Counted from the stretch's first letter, positions 1 to 8,669 are shown. The stretch is DNA of 64,000 nucleotides from Sphingomonas glacialis (GCF_006439055.1 NZ_RCZC01000002.1:1459979-1523978), one strand, 5' to 3'. Translations and numbers: made by a program. Notes: generated from the sequence alone by a model not told the origin.

Positions 1-2491
1 TGGCCTCGCGCATTCGTAGGAGATCGGCCGCTGTGCGCGCGTAGCGCTCCACTGCCTTGTCGAGCGGCGATGGCGGCGGTGCCAGCTCAGGGGCCGGTGT
101 GATCGTGATGCCGGAAAAGCGGCTACGAGGCGCGGGTGCCGGCGGCGATGGCGGCAGATGCAGGTCCAGATCGCCGAGCTTCAACCGCAGGCCGGCGAAC
201 CGGTCGCGCACTTTCTCCGGTACGGACTTAACGATCTCCACAATGCGCTCGCGGATCTTAATTCCGCGCCGCTCGGCGAAGCCCTGCTCAGGCGAGACGT
301 CACGACCATAGTCGCTCGCCATATCCTTGGCGCGCTCGCGCGATAGCGTGCGAACCAGCTTGCCCTGATCAGCGAAGTCATCCTTGCCGTAATGCAGGTC
401 CATCCCCTCGCGGTGCCGCGAAAGCGCGACATAAGACGCGTGGCTATCCATGCCCGGCGTGGCGAGCACATGCGTACGGTCGACCGTCATCCCCTGCGCC
501 TTGTGGATCGTCGCGGCGTAGCCGTGATCGACCTGCGAATAGTCCTTCGTGTCGAACGCGACCGATAGGCCGTTGTCGAGCTGCACCACCATCCGCGCAC
601 GGCTGACGTTTTCGACGGTACCGAGCGTGCCATTCTTCACGCCTAGGTCGCGCTCATTCTTGAGAAACATCACGCGGTCGCCGGGCGCGAAGTCGCGCGA
701 GCCACGCTCAGTCGCGATGGTAACGTCCTCGCCGAACTGGCCCGCCGTACGCAGCCGCTCGCGTGCGGCTTCATTGAGCGCCTGCACATCATCGCGGGTG
801 TGGGTGAGGATGATCCGCGACAGGTCGGGATTGGCGATCCGGTCGCGATCCCAGCGATCGACCAGCGCTTCGCGCGCGTCGTCACGCGACGCCGCTTCGT
901 GAACGCTGTCATGTTGGTCATAGGCATGGATCGCTTCGCCGGTTCGGCCCGTTGCGAGGTGCCGCGTCGCGTCGCGTTGCCAATCCTGCTGCTGGCGCCG
1001 GATGTCGGTAATCTCGACCGCACCGTGACGCTCGGCGACCGAGCGGAACGCCGCGCCCGCCTCGATCGACTGAAGCTGCTCGGGATCGCCGACCAGAACG
1101 ATCTTGGCTCCACGCTTTTCGGCTTCGCTGACCACGCGTTCCATCTGGCGCGTGCCGATCATCCCGGCCTCGTCGATCACCAGCACCGAGTTCTGGTCGA
1201 GCAGCTCGCGGCCCTGATCCCACTGATGTTCCATGCTCGCGATCGTGCGCGACGCGATACCAGATCCGCTTTCCAGATTCTCAGCGGCAATGCCGGACAG
1301 TGCGGCGCCGTGAACGTCGTAGCCGGCGCTCTCCCAGGCCTCGCGCGCAACGCCCAGCATCGCGGACTTGCCGGTGCCGGCATAGCCGACGACGACGCTC
1401 AGACCGTCACCGCGCGTGACGTGGTCCAGTGCAGATCGCTGCTCGTCCGACAGGACCAACCCAGCGCGTTCGGCTTCAGCAATCGCACGCTCGCGATCCT
1501 GCTCGCGCACGCCGTGACGTTCGCGCTCGGCCATCATCTGGGTCGCGCGCTCGAGCTGCTGCTCGGTGTGGATCATGTCACGGCTGGTGAAACGATCTTC
1601 GCCCTTCCCGTCCTTGCCGAGTGCGACGAGGTCGGGCGAGCCGCGCACCGCGCCCATCGCCTGGTCGAACTGATCCTGTCCGTCGCTGTGGCGGTGGATG
1701 AACATGGCGAGATCACGGTTGGTGAAGGTCGCTTGGTTCCGGGTGATTGCATCGAGCGCGATGCCGGGGTTGGCGATGATCTTGTCGCCATTGGCGCGTG
1801 CGATCTCGTAATGCTCTTCGAGCCGTTCGGTCTCGATGCCCGCCGCCTCCATGCGCGCGGCAGCGGGACCGATCTTGTTCTGCGGTTCGAGCTCGATCCC
1901 CTGCGCCTCGAACGAGCGGTGATCGATCTGCGCATCGATATCGAGTTCGACGAACCGCTGGTTCGCATGCTCGGCCCAGCGCTCGCGCCACTTCTCCAAT
2001 AAATCGGTGCGGTTCCAGTCGCGGTTCTTCTGCCCGAACCCGTCTTCGTTCACTTCGCGCATCGTCAGCATGACGTGGGCATGCGGCTTGGCCAGCCCGT
2101 CGGCGCCGATGTCCCAATGCACGTTGAGATCGGCGACCATGCCGTGATCGACAAACTCGTCGCGGACGAAGTCGCGCGCGAGCGCGATGCCGTCCTCCTT
2201 CGACAGTTCGCGCGGAATGGCGAACTCGATCTCGCGGGCGAGCTGCGCGTCCATGCGCTTCTCGGCTGCCTCGACGTCGTTCCAGAGCTGCTCGCGATCA
2301 GACCATGCGTCGGGCGCGCCGTCGGGCAGCATCACTTCGGAATGCACGACGCCGCTCTTATTGGAGAAGTCGTGATGGCGATCGAGCCGCTGATCGTAGA
2401 GCCGCGAGGCGGAGCGATAGGCGGCGGCCGCGAGCGCGCTGGAGCCGCTGCCGCGCGAGATGACCTTTGCCGAGAAATGGTAGATCGCCAT
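1..2491 (-). CDS. traA: Ti-type conjugative relaxase-helicase TraA (partial)
   Basis: Relaxase that would nick the origin of transfer and unwind the transferred strand. It reads leftward from the ATG at 2491 and stays open to the left edge, so about 830 residues are visible and the C-terminus is missing. The first ~230 residues look like a MobA/MobL HUH relaxase: the start is MAIYHFSAKVISRGSG, followed by a Tyr-containing AAAYRSASRLYD segment and the metal-binding histidines in KPHAHVMLTMR (near residue 130). A RecD/TraI-like helicase follows, with Walker A GYAGTGKSAM (near 367), VIDEAGM, GDPEQLQSIEAG and the late motif HGYAATIHKAQGMTV (near 655). It diverges from traC/traD across a predicted oriT, the arrangement known from Ti plasmids. 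The family assignment is firm. Confidence 0.93.
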   Translation of the reverse strand, partial: MAIYHFSAKVISRGSGSSALAAAAYRSASRLYDQRLDRHHDFSNKSGVVHSEVMLPDGAPDAWSDREQLWNDVEAAEKRMDAQLAREIEFAIPRELSKEDGIALARDFVRDEFVDHGMVADLNVHWDIGADGLAKPHAHVMLTMREVNEDGFGQKNRDWNRTDLLEKWRERWAEHANQRFVELDIDAQIDHRSFEAQGIELEPQNKIGPAAARMEAAGIETERLEEHYEIARANGDKIIANPGIALDAITRNQATFTNRDLAMFIHRHSDGQDQFDQAMGAVRGSPDLVALGKDGKGEDRFTSRDMIHTEQQLERATQMMAERERHGVREQDRERAIAEAERAGLVLSDEQRSALDHVTRGDGLSVVVGYAGTGKSAMLGVAREAWESAGYDVHGAALSGIAAENLESGSGIASRTIASMEHQWDQGRELLDQNSVLVIDEAGMIGTRQMERVVSEAEKRGAKIVLVGDPEQLQSIEAGAAFRSVAERHGAVEITDIRRQQQDWQRDATRHLATGRTGEAIHAYDQHDSVHEAASRDDAREALVDRWDRDRIANPDLSRIILTHTRDDVQALNEAARERLRTAGQFGEDVTIATERGSRDFAPGDRVMFLKNERDLGVKNGTLGTVENVSRARMVVQLDNGLSVAFDTKDYSQVDHGYAATIHKAQGMTVDRTHVLATPGMDSHASYVALSRHREGMDLHYGKDDFADQGKLVRTLSRERAKDMASDYGRDVSPEQGFAERRGIKIRERIVEIVKSVPEKVRDRFAGLRLKLGDLDLHLPPSPPAPAPRSRFSGITITPAPELAPPPSPLDKAVERYARTAADLLRMREA

Positions 2492-2661
2492 GACGGCAAT
2501 CCACTTACACCTCAAAGCGCACGTCGGCACGACGTATAAGCGCGCCCTCAAAAGATTTCATCTTTCTCGGGACTGGGCAATCCCAAGAGATTTCAGGATA
2601 TTGTGCCTGATCGACGCACCCGATAACTGGTTCGTCCTCACACCGCAATGAGGACGATCCG
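2492..2661. other. oriT: Predicted origin of transfer (oriT) between traA and traC
   Basis: This 170-bp gap separates divergent traA and traC, where Ti-type plasmids carry oriT. It holds a perfect 6-bp inverted repeat, ACGTCG-gca-CGACGT, at 2521-2535, followed directly by ATAAGCGCGCCCT (2536-2548). That segment closely matches the RSF1010/Ti-type nick core (TAAGTGCGCCCT in RSF1010). By analogy the nick would fall between the G and CCCT near 2544/2545. A second small inverted repeat (TGGG-caat-CCCA) lies near 2574-2585. The hairpin and core are seen directly; the oriT function is inferred from family knowledge. Confidence 0.75.
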
Positions 2662-2982
2662 ATGCGCAAACCCCGGGACTTTGATGCAGAACTGAAGACG
2701 CTGAGCGACAAAGCAAGGCAACTCAAGGAGCAGCGGCTGCGCCAGCTCGGTGAGCTCGTGATCGCCACCAGCGCCGATGCGCTTCCGCTCGAGCAGTTGG
2801 CCGGCGCGTTGCTTGCCGCGGTAGAGGCGGAAGACAAGACGACGAAGGAGGGTTGGCGGCGGAGCGGTGCCGCCTTCTTTCAGGTCGCACGCAAAGCTGG
2901 CGGCGGCGCTCGCGGCAGTTCGCGCCGCGAGCGGGCGGACCGTGGCGGCGCGCCATCGGCTACAGGCGAGGATCGCGCGTGA
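2662..2982 (+). CDS. traC: Conjugal transfer protein TraC
   Basis: Small accessory transfer protein of 106 residues, the first gene rightward of the predicted oriT. The N-terminus (MRKPRDFDAELKTLSDKARQ) and the segment LRQLGELVIATSADAL resemble Ti-type TraC proteins, which are about 100 residues long and act with TraA and TraD at oriT. The N-terminal half is likely a short coiled coil. The C-terminal ~35 residues are Gly/Arg-rich and low in complexity. A GAGGA ribosome-binding sequence precedes the ATG by a few bases. It overlaps or abuts traD, so the two are probably cotranscribed. Confidence 0.8.
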   Translation: MRKPRDFDAELKTLSDKARQLKEQRLRQLGELVIATSADALPLEQLAGALLAAVEAEDKTTKEGWRRSGAAFFQVARKAGGGARGSSRRERADRGGAPSATGEDRA

Positions 2983-3001
2983 CGACAGCCGGGCATGGGC
3001 G

Positions 3002-3226
3002 GTGAAGCGTCGCGAACGAACGCGTCAACTGATCGAGCTCGGTGGTCTAATTGCCAAGGCTGGTCTGATCGAGCTGACCGATGACGATCGCGCGGTGATC
3101 TTCGGCCTGCTGCTGGGAGGCGTCGCGAAGTTGCAGAGCGAACGCCGCGATGAGACGGTCACGCTCTGGCGACGCCGCGGCAAGCGCGCCTTCGAGCTTG
3201 CCGCCGATGCAGACACATCCGGATAA
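3002..3226 (+). CDS. traD: Conjugal transfer protein TraD
   Basis: Small accessory transfer protein matching the Ti-type TraD family (about 70 residues), by the core segments KRRERTRQLIELGGL and AKAGLIELTDDDRAVIFG. The start is uncertain. The frame is open from an ATG at 2867, but that start would overlap traC by 116 bases. GTG at 2942 and GTG at 3002 are alternatives, and 3002 begins exactly at the conserved core and gives 74 residues. The gene sits just after traC and before a small DUF6771-like gene, in a likely short operon reading away from oriT. Confidence 0.72.
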   Translation: MKRRERTRQLIELGGLIAKAGLIELTDDDRAVIFGLLLGGVAKLQSERRDETVTLWRRRGKRAFELAADADTSG

Positions 3227-3233
3227 GGGGGCG

Positions 3234-3407
3234 ATGAACAACGACTTTCAAGCCACGATCACCGCCACGATCGCGCGTGCGCCCGAGTGGATTCGGCAGG
3301 AACTGCTATCGAAGGAAAAGGCCACGCGTGCCCGGGCAGAGGAAGCGCTCGCTGCAATGATCGCCGTCGCGCTACAGCAGACCGACGGCGATATGTTAGG
3401 GCGCTAA
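3234..3407 (+). CDS. Small DUF6771-like protein
   Basis: 57-residue protein beginning MNNDFQATITATIARAPEWI. The pattern of a helical N-terminus, then APEWIRQELLSK, then RARAEEALAAMIA, is what I remember for the DUF6771 family of small sphingomonad proteins of unknown function, often found beside conjugation genes. The ATG at 3234 has a good ribosome-binding sequence (GGATAAGGGGG) and follows the traD stop by seven bases, so it is probably the third gene of the traC-traD operon. Its stop codon overlaps that of the convergent nucleotidyltransferase gene by four bases. The family assignment is from memory and tentative. Confidence 0.6.
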   Translation: MNNDFQATITATIARAPEWIRQELLSKEKATRARAEEALAAMIAVALQQTDGDMLGR

Positions 3408-4327
3408 GCGGCGGCCTTCTGTTCGAGCGCCGCGATGCGTTCCGAACAGATCGCGTGAACAACGCGACCCAGTTCATCGACCTGCTCGCCAAGCCAGAAA
3501 AGCTCTTCCTCGCTAATCTGATAGTGCTTCGAGTAGCGCGCTTTCACGTAGGCTTCCCGAAGCTTTTCGAACATCGCCCGCTGCTTGTGATTGTCGCGTG
3601 GCCAGACGTGGGTCAGCCTTCGGTCGATGCGCTCTGCCTGCGTGCGCAGGAATCCCAGATTGTGGACGTGCGGAGTGTAGAAGGTCGCGACTAAAAGTAC
3701 GCAATGATAGAGCTGCTCGGTCGCCTGATGCAGCAAAAACGCGGATCGCTTAAAGCGTCCCTTGCCGATGAGATGATCAGCGCTCTCCTTGAAGTCGGCT
3801 GCGGCTGGATAAAACTCCTCGAAATATTCCTTGGCCATGCACAACGCCTGCTCCGGCGTCTTGGGCTTGGGCTCGTGAAGTTCGCTATCTTCGCTCTGGT
3901 AAAGCGCGATGCCGTCCTTCGCGACGTCCATGAAAAAGTAGCGGCCGTGGGCCAGCCCGTCGTTCACCTCGCCCAAGGTGTGGACGATGAAATTGACCGG
4001 TGTGCGCAACGTCTTGGTGACCGACAGCTCGCGGATCAGCCGGTCGTCGAGCTTTGACCAATATTCGACCCGGTCGGTCAGGCGCTTATCGTTGACGATG
4101 ATCAGCAGATCGAAGTCGGATTGATAGCCCTTGGCGGTATGGGGCTCGTCGACCCAGCCGCCGCGCGCATAGCTGCCGTACAAAATGACCTTCTGGATGC
4201 GGCCCTTCTTCTTCCACGGGTGCGTGGACAGCGCAAAGGCATCCTCGAACTCCTCGAAGATGATCTGCACGACACGCTCCAGCTCGCGCTGCTTGGCTGC
4301 CGGCAAATGATCGAGCTCGGATTTCAT
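3404..4327 (-). CDS. Nucleotidyltransferase-HEPN fusion protein
   Basis: 307-residue protein joining an MNT-type nucleotidyltransferase to a HEPN domain. The N-terminal half has the polymerase-beta signature ILYGSYARGGW (GSYARG at 51-56) followed by QSDFDLLII, which supplies the two metal-binding aspartates (71 and 73). The C-terminal half is helical, with a HEPN-like segment (RFKRSAFLLHQATEQLYHC) and KARYSKHYQI. MNT and HEPN are usually separate toxin-antitoxin partners in which the MNT AMPylates the HEPN RNase. A single-chain version may be self-regulating. The gene converges on the tra operon and follows the ArdC/sigma-like pair with a 73-base gap. Confidence 0.82.
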   Translation of the reverse strand: MKSELDHLPAAKQRELERVVQIIFEEFEDAFALSTHPWKKKGRIQKVILYGSYARGGWVDEPHTAKGYQSDFDLLIIVNDKRLTDRVEYWSKLDDRLIRELSVTKTLRTPVNFIVHTLGEVNDGLAHGRYFFMDVAKDGIALYQSEDSELHEPKPKTPEQALCMAKEYFEEFYPAAADFKESADHLIGKGRFKRSAFLLHQATEQLYHCVLLVATFYTPHVHNLGFLRTQAERIDRRLTHVWPRDNHKQRAMFEKLREAYVKARYSKHYQISEEELFWLGEQVDELGRVVHAICSERIAALEQKAAA

Positions 4328-4400
4328 GGTGTCATCCTAACCTGATGGAGGCGCTGCGCCAACATCGCCCGGCATGCGTTGGACGATGTTGGCGCTTGGT

Positions 4401-4724
4401 TCACGGGAACCACCGCTGACATTGCGCATTCCACCAGCGCCGCCATGGCGTGCGCTCGTCGCCGTCCATGAAGCGCGACAGCCGCAGCAGCGCTTTCGCC
4501 ATGTGTCGTTCGACCTGCCGAATGCTCAGCCCCGTTGCCCCGGCGATCTCGAAGTAGCTCGCGCCATCCAACCGATGGGCGAGGAACACCTCGCGCGTCA
4601 TGCGCGGAAGCGACAGCATGGCGCGCTCCATCGTTGCCAGCTGTTCGGGAGGAACTGGCCCTTGCCATTCGCCTTTGTCGCGCTCGGTCGAGCGCGCCTT
4701 CACATCTTCGCGGTCGCCGGTCAT
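4401..4724 (-). CDS. Sigma-70 region 4-like HTH protein
   Basis: 107-residue protein carrying an isolated sigma region 4-type helix-turn-helix. Residues ~30-85 read like an extracytoplasmic-function sigma C-terminus (LSLPRMTREVFLAHRLDG, then SYFEIAGATGLSIRQVERHM). No region 2 is present, so it is probably a DNA-binding regulator rather than a complete sigma factor. Its ATG overlaps the stop of the ArdC-like gene by four bases (ATGA), so the two are translationally coupled. Proteins of this kind are common next to antirestriction genes on sphingomonad mobile elements. The target is not known. Confidence 0.7.
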   Translation of the reverse strand: MTGDREDVKARSTERDKGEWQGPVPPEQLATMERAMLSLPRMTREVFLAHRLDGASYFEIAGATGLSIRQVERHMAKALLRLSRFMDGDERTPWRRWWNAQCQRWFP

Positions 4725-5644
4725 GCTGCAGACTCCAGCCAGGGGTCGGCGATGCTTCCGTCATGGAAGGCGAGCAGGTAATCCGCAGCCTTGCTCGCGG
4801 CGCTCGCCGCGCGGAAGATCGCCTTCTCGTCCCCGCGCAACACCGCCAGCCAGCTGCCGATATAGTCCGCATGCCGCACGGTCGGCCGGATCGACAGCGA
4901 CGCACAGGCGAACGCGCTGGCCATCTCCGCGACCAGCTCCTCACGGGCATAATCGCCACTGCCGAAACTGCCACGCTGTTCGCGATCCAAGCGGCTCTTG
5001 TGCCCGGTCCAATGGCCAAGCTCATGCAACGCCGTACGATACCAATTGATTGGTTCGCCGAATGCGCCCTGCGGCGGTACCGCGACGTAATCGCGACCGG
5101 GGGAATAATAGGCTTCGACGCCACCGATCCGGAAGTCGGCGCCGCTCGCGTCGATCAGCGCCTGCACCTGCGGCAGGATATCCGTCTCCACCGACATATC
5201 CGGCACGCCGGCCAGCGCTTCGGGCAGGCCCTCGCACTGATCGACGTTGAACACAGTGAAGCGCTTGAGAAAAGCAATCTGCCGCGCATCGCGGTCCTCG
5301 TCCTGCGCCCGCGCCTGCTCGCCTTTGGGTATGAAGCGATCGGCATAGCAAACAGTCGTCCCCCGCTCGCCCTTGCGGACGTTGCCGCCGGCCGCCTGCG
5401 CCTGTCGATAGGTCAGCCAGCGCTGCGACTGATAGCCGCCGTCGATCACGGCTGCCCACAGGATCAGCACGTTGATTCCGGAATAGCGCCGCCCGGTCCC
5501 GGCGTTGTGCGGCATCGAACACCCGCACGCCGCCCCGTCCCAGGGCTGCACCCAAGGCAGCCGGCCCGCTTCCAGCTCGGCAATCACGCGCGACGTCACC
5601 TCGGCATAGAGGCTCGCCCGGTTGGTATCGGTCCTGTCCTTCAT
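4721..5644 (-). CDS. ArdC-type antirestriction protein (ssDNA-binding plus zincin domain)
   Basis: 307-residue protein expected to protect incoming single-stranded plasmid DNA from restriction. The N-terminal ~120 residues match the ArdC ssDNA-binding domain (YAEVTSRVIAELEAGRLPWV, then RRYSGINVLILW and QRWLTYRQAQAAGGNVRKG). The C-terminal half holds the metallopeptidase-like motif ALHELGHWTGHKSRLDR, with HELGH near residue 207, followed by YAREELVAEMASAF. I chose the ATG at 5644 (MKDRTDTNRASLY), although the frame is open further upstream in low-complexity Pro/Arg sequence. A GAGGAAG lies very close to that ATG. The gene leads a two-gene unit with the HTH protein. Confidence 0.82.
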   Translation of the reverse strand: MKDRTDTNRASLYAEVTSRVIAELEAGRLPWVQPWDGAACGCSMPHNAGTGRRYSGINVLILWAAVIDGGYQSQRWLTYRQAQAAGGNVRKGERGTTVCYADRFIPKGEQARAQDEDRDARQIAFLKRFTVFNVDQCEGLPEALAGVPDMSVETDILPQVQALIDASGADFRIGGVEAYYSPGRDYVAVPPQGAFGEPINWYRTALHELGHWTGHKSRLDREQRGSFGSGDYAREELVAEMASAFACASLSIRPTVRHADYIGSWLAVLRGDEKAIFRAASAASKAADYLLAFHDGSIADPWLESAA

Positions 5645-6483
5645 CTTCCTCACTCCAGACCACCGCAACCGGCGCCGGAATGGCGGGGTGGGCGGCAGGA
5701 GCGGACCGACAGTCCTGCCGGCAGAGGCGGGCCGCACCCGCAGGGCCGAAACGAAGTGTAGGAGCCGGCGCAGCCGGCTTGCGGCCCGCCGCGGCGGGAC
5801 TACAGGGCAGCGACGCCCACCCCGCTATTCTACGTGCCGGAGGCACAACGCCGCCGCGTGCAGCGCGGCGACCGCAGCAACTGCAGCGCGCGAGCGCTGC
5901 CCGGCTCCCGCCGGGAGCCCACCACAAGCCCTCTCGAATCCGGACGGCCGGCGCGGCGGCGTGCGCGCGGGCCTGTAAGCCAGCCGCCGCCATGCCCTCC
6001 GATCGGATCGAGCGGGCCACGCGGAAACGAAAGCGCGCGACCTCTGGCGGCTTCGCAGAAGTCCGCCAGTGTGCGCTCGATTGATCCTCGCGTTCCGTTT
6101 CGCCCGGCACCCGCCGGCCCTCCGCGTCAGTCGATCGTCATCCGCAGGACCGGGACGCGAAGCGGCACGGCAACGCGCCAGCGGCGTAGAGCACAGTCCC
6201 GCGCAAGCGGGAGACGCCTTACCTCGAGACAACGAAATGCTGATCAGACGTCTCGCCCTATCAGGCCGCTCAGCCGTTCCAAGCCTATCCGCGCCCAACA
6301 GCGCCATTGCCGGGTAGACCAGACCCGTCGCACATTATCGCAGTTGTCGAGTGTGAGACCAAGACGTTCCCCGCCGGGGGGGGGGGGGCGACATTTCCGG
6401 CTCCCCGGACACGGCCGCTCCCCCGGTGTCAGCGACGTGCATAGAAGAACTGTCGAAGCCCATTCCAGACCAGGAGATCTTCG
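5645..6483. other. 839-bp non-coding stretch with hairpins and a 13-base G run
   Basis: I find no supportable gene here. Open frames on both strands are Arg/Pro/Ala-rich products of high GC content. The sequence has several short inverted repeats, the clearest being TCCCGC-gcaa-GCGGGA at 6197-6212, and a run of 13 G residues at 6376-6388. It separates the leftward ArdC gene from the rightward AlpA gene, so both promoters should lie in it. The AlpA start has a clear AGGAG at its 3' end. Confidence 0.5.
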
Positions 6484-6687
6484 ATGCCCGAAAACCACGA
6501 AAGCTTCGTAAGGCTGCCTGCTGTCCTGAAGCGGACCAGCCTTAGCCGTTCTACCCTCTATCGGAAAATGGACCAGGGCACCTTCCCGCGACAGGTCAAG
6601 ATCGGCGAGCGATGCGCTGCCTGGCGCCAATCCGACATCGACGAGTGGGCACACAATCCGATGTTCTACGAACAGGCGCGAGACTGA
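6484..6687 (+). CDS. AlpA-family HTH regulator
   Basis: 67-residue winged-helix DNA-binding protein of the AlpA/MerR-like family, which typically activates excision or mobile-element genes. The pattern RLPAVLKRTSLSRSTLYRKM, then GTFPRQVKIGERCAAWRQSD and IDEW, is the usual AlpA signature. The ATG at 6484 is preceded by AGGAG at a good distance. No integrase gene is within view, so its target is unknown. It stands alone between two leftward-reading groups. Confidence 0.85.
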   Translation: MPENHESFVRLPAVLKRTSLSRSTLYRKMDQGTFPRQVKIGERCAAWRQSDIDEWAHNPMFYEQARD

Positions 6688-6732
6688 TCGTCGAACGGCC
6701 GGACCGCGGAGCCAGAACCCTGTGCTTCGAGG

Positions 6733-7370
6733 CTAGCCGACCAGGACCTCGTCGAGCCTGGCGCGCTGCTCCTCGAACTTTCCGATCTGTTCCGCCTGCA
6801 GGCGCTGGAGATTCTGCAACTTCCACTGCACGGCCGGGAGCTGGCTTGCGTCGGTCGGTAGCGAAAGCTGCGACCAGTCCGGCTCCCGCGCAAAAAACGA
6901 GCGAAGGAAGGCCGTCGGCGAGGCCTCGCGAACGCGGGTCTGAATGTCCGCGACGAGTTTCGCCCGGATGCCAAGCAAGGTCTCGAGGGGCACCGGTTCG
7001 ATCGTCATGCTGCTGAACTCGCCCAAATAGGCGGCGTCCAGGTCGAGCAAATGCGGGGCGAGCAGCTCGTGCGGCGGCCGGTTGTGGCTGACCAGATAGA
7101 CGAGGAATGCCTTGAAAATATCCTCGGTAACGCCCTCGTTGTCGTAGAGGTGGAGGATATCGAAGAGATCGCGCGGATGCTGGCAAGTGACTCCCCTCGA
7201 CCCGCCACCGGCAGATATACGAGATCCATGTCGACCGAGAGCCGCGGCAGATCCCGGACAAACAAATTGATGGCGGTGCCGCCTTTGAGCGCAAAGATCT
7301 CCTCCCGAACAATTTCGGGGATCGTTCGTACGAGAAGGGTTACCTGTGCGGCATAGATCTCTGTCGACAT
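6733..7370 (-). pseudogene. AbiEii/AbiGii-type nucleotidyltransferase toxin, internally deleted and frameshifted
   Basis: The N-terminal ~60 residues, from the ATG at 7370 (MSTEIYAAQVTLLVRTIPE), carry the toxin signature GGTAINLFVRDLPRLSVD, including the Asp-x-Asp pair (VDMDLVYL). At about 7180-7200 the family match stops. It resumes in another frame with HPRDLFDILHLYDNEGV and continues to FFAREPDWSQL and a stop at 6733. The normal family has roughly 80-100 more residues in the middle, including catalytic parts, so a deletion with a frame change has destroyed the toxin. The start overlaps the antitoxin stop (TGATG), showing that this was a standard AbiE operon. Confidence 0.82.
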
Positions 7371-8227
7371 CAGCTAGCCCTCGGCGCCCCTTCGTGTTTC
7401 TCTGACCTAGGCACTGTTATCAGATACTCAGAATCGAGCTTCCCGCCCGGAATGATCTGGCGTTTGCCCGAGCCGATGTCGATATCACCAGTCTGCAGCC
7501 GCCGGGCCCAGGCGTGGCGGTGCTGCCCGGAGAAATAGAGGAACAGCCGCTTGGCCTTCACGCTGCGGCATTCCAGCAGCAGGGCTTCCATCAGCTTCGG
7601 CCTGAGTGTCGTCAGGCCTTCGAACTGCTCGGCGCCGTGTTGAAAGCTCACCTTTTTCGGGACCTCTTCTAAGGTCTCAAGGATGGCACGCTCCAGGCTC
7701 GCCACACTTAAATGTTGTCGATGCGGAACGGTTGAACCAGCCGACGTTGCCACCGGACCCAGTGCGCCCATCACCAGATCGAGCGCGCGGCTTTCCACGC
7801 CGAGGTCCGGGTCGGCATTACCGAATAGCTTGCGCGACCTGACATCGATATCAGCGTCGAGATCGAGGCGACGAAGATAGGAGCGCACGGCTGGCGAGTC
7901 GGTGTAGAGCCAGATCCGCCTCCGACCGAGCGGCGCATATTGCCAATAACCGGCCAGTTCGAGCGCGGACATTCCGCCGACATGCAAAGGCGCGGCCATC
8001 ATTTGGAGAGAAAGCATCGCAATCTCCCATCGCACCGGCTTGCCGATTTCGCGTTCGGGGCGCCGATAGAGACGCGATCCGACCCGCTCCAGCCAGCCGC
8101 GCCGGACGTAGTCCCGAATGGACGACGCACCAAGCCCTAGGCCCGAAAGCCAAGCTGCATCGACCACGTACCGCTCGGGCAGTTCATGCAGCAGTCGGTT
8201 TAAAAGGGATGCTCTTCTCACAGGCAT
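7370..8227 (-). CDS. AbiEi-family antitoxin
   Basis: 285-residue antitoxin of a type IV toxin-antitoxin system. The N-terminal ~95 residues are the winged-helix part (LLNRLLHELPERYVVDAAWL, then IRDYVRRGWLERVGSRLYRR), which in AbiEi represses its own promoter. The C-terminal part (GGMSALELAGYWQY, later RAILETLEEVPKKVSF) is the region that neutralises the toxin. The gene is full length and undamaged, whereas its partner at 6733-7370 is broken, so it is an orphaned antitoxin. The promoter should lie in 8228-8300. Confidence 0.85.
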   Translation of the reverse strand: MPVRRASLLNRLLHELPERYVVDAAWLSGLGLGASSIRDYVRRGWLERVGSRLYRRPEREIGKPVRWEIAMLSLQMMAAPLHVGGMSALELAGYWQYAPLGRRRIWLYTDSPAVRSYLRRLDLDADIDVRSRKLFGNADPDLGVESRALDLVMGALGPVATSAGSTVPHRQHLSVASLERAILETLEEVPKKVSFQHGAEQFEGLTTLRPKLMEALLLECRSVKAKRLFLYFSGQHRHAWARRLQTGDIDIGSGKRQIIPGGKLDSEYLITVPRSEKHEGAPRAS

Positions 8228-8669
8228 GACGCATATTATGCCCGATATTTAAACTTATCACGAGAAGTGGTTTATAAGCAGCGTATTTCTAGGGTCATGC
8301 GCGCAATAAGATGATCAGACATAAATCGTATTTGCTCGAACCGATGCTTGAGGCCGGCGCTCATGCGCGGCTGCAGCCGACATCGACAGCCACGTCGCGC
8401 TCTCCTGTATCGGTCACCGATCGCCAGCGTGGCAAATCCGGCTTGCTGACGATCGATCTGAGCAAGTGCCATGTCATCATTCGGCCAAATTAGCAGGGTC
8501 GGGTGGAAACCGGAATGGCCGCTTACAGGCGCTGAAGTGGGGTGAGCGGCCTTTCGTTCATACTCTCCGACCCGGCAGCTAAGCGGCCGAATTTCGGACA
8601 TTCCCGGCAATCCCTCGCGGCCCCAGTAGCGGACGTCACCTAACCGCCCAGCGCACGGCAATTCGGGCA
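8228..8669. other. Non-coding stretch between AbiEi and the exonuclease remnant
   Basis: No supportable gene. A leftward frame across 8272-8673 gives a 133-residue translation with no recognisable domain and biased composition. The stretch starts with an AT-richer segment (8228-8330) that probably carries the abiEi promoter. Its right end touches the point where the exonuclease homology breaks, so part of it may be DNA brought in by the event that truncated that gene. Confidence 0.4.

Noticed and set aside
800..2002. 400-residue rightward frame
   Set aside because: It is the opposite strand of traA; the minus-strand frame has complete relaxase and helicase motifs, while this one has none.
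5834..6511. 225-residue frame before alpA
   Set aside because: Very Arg/Pro/Ser-rich with no domain; overlaps the alpA start and looks like non-coding GC-rich sequence.
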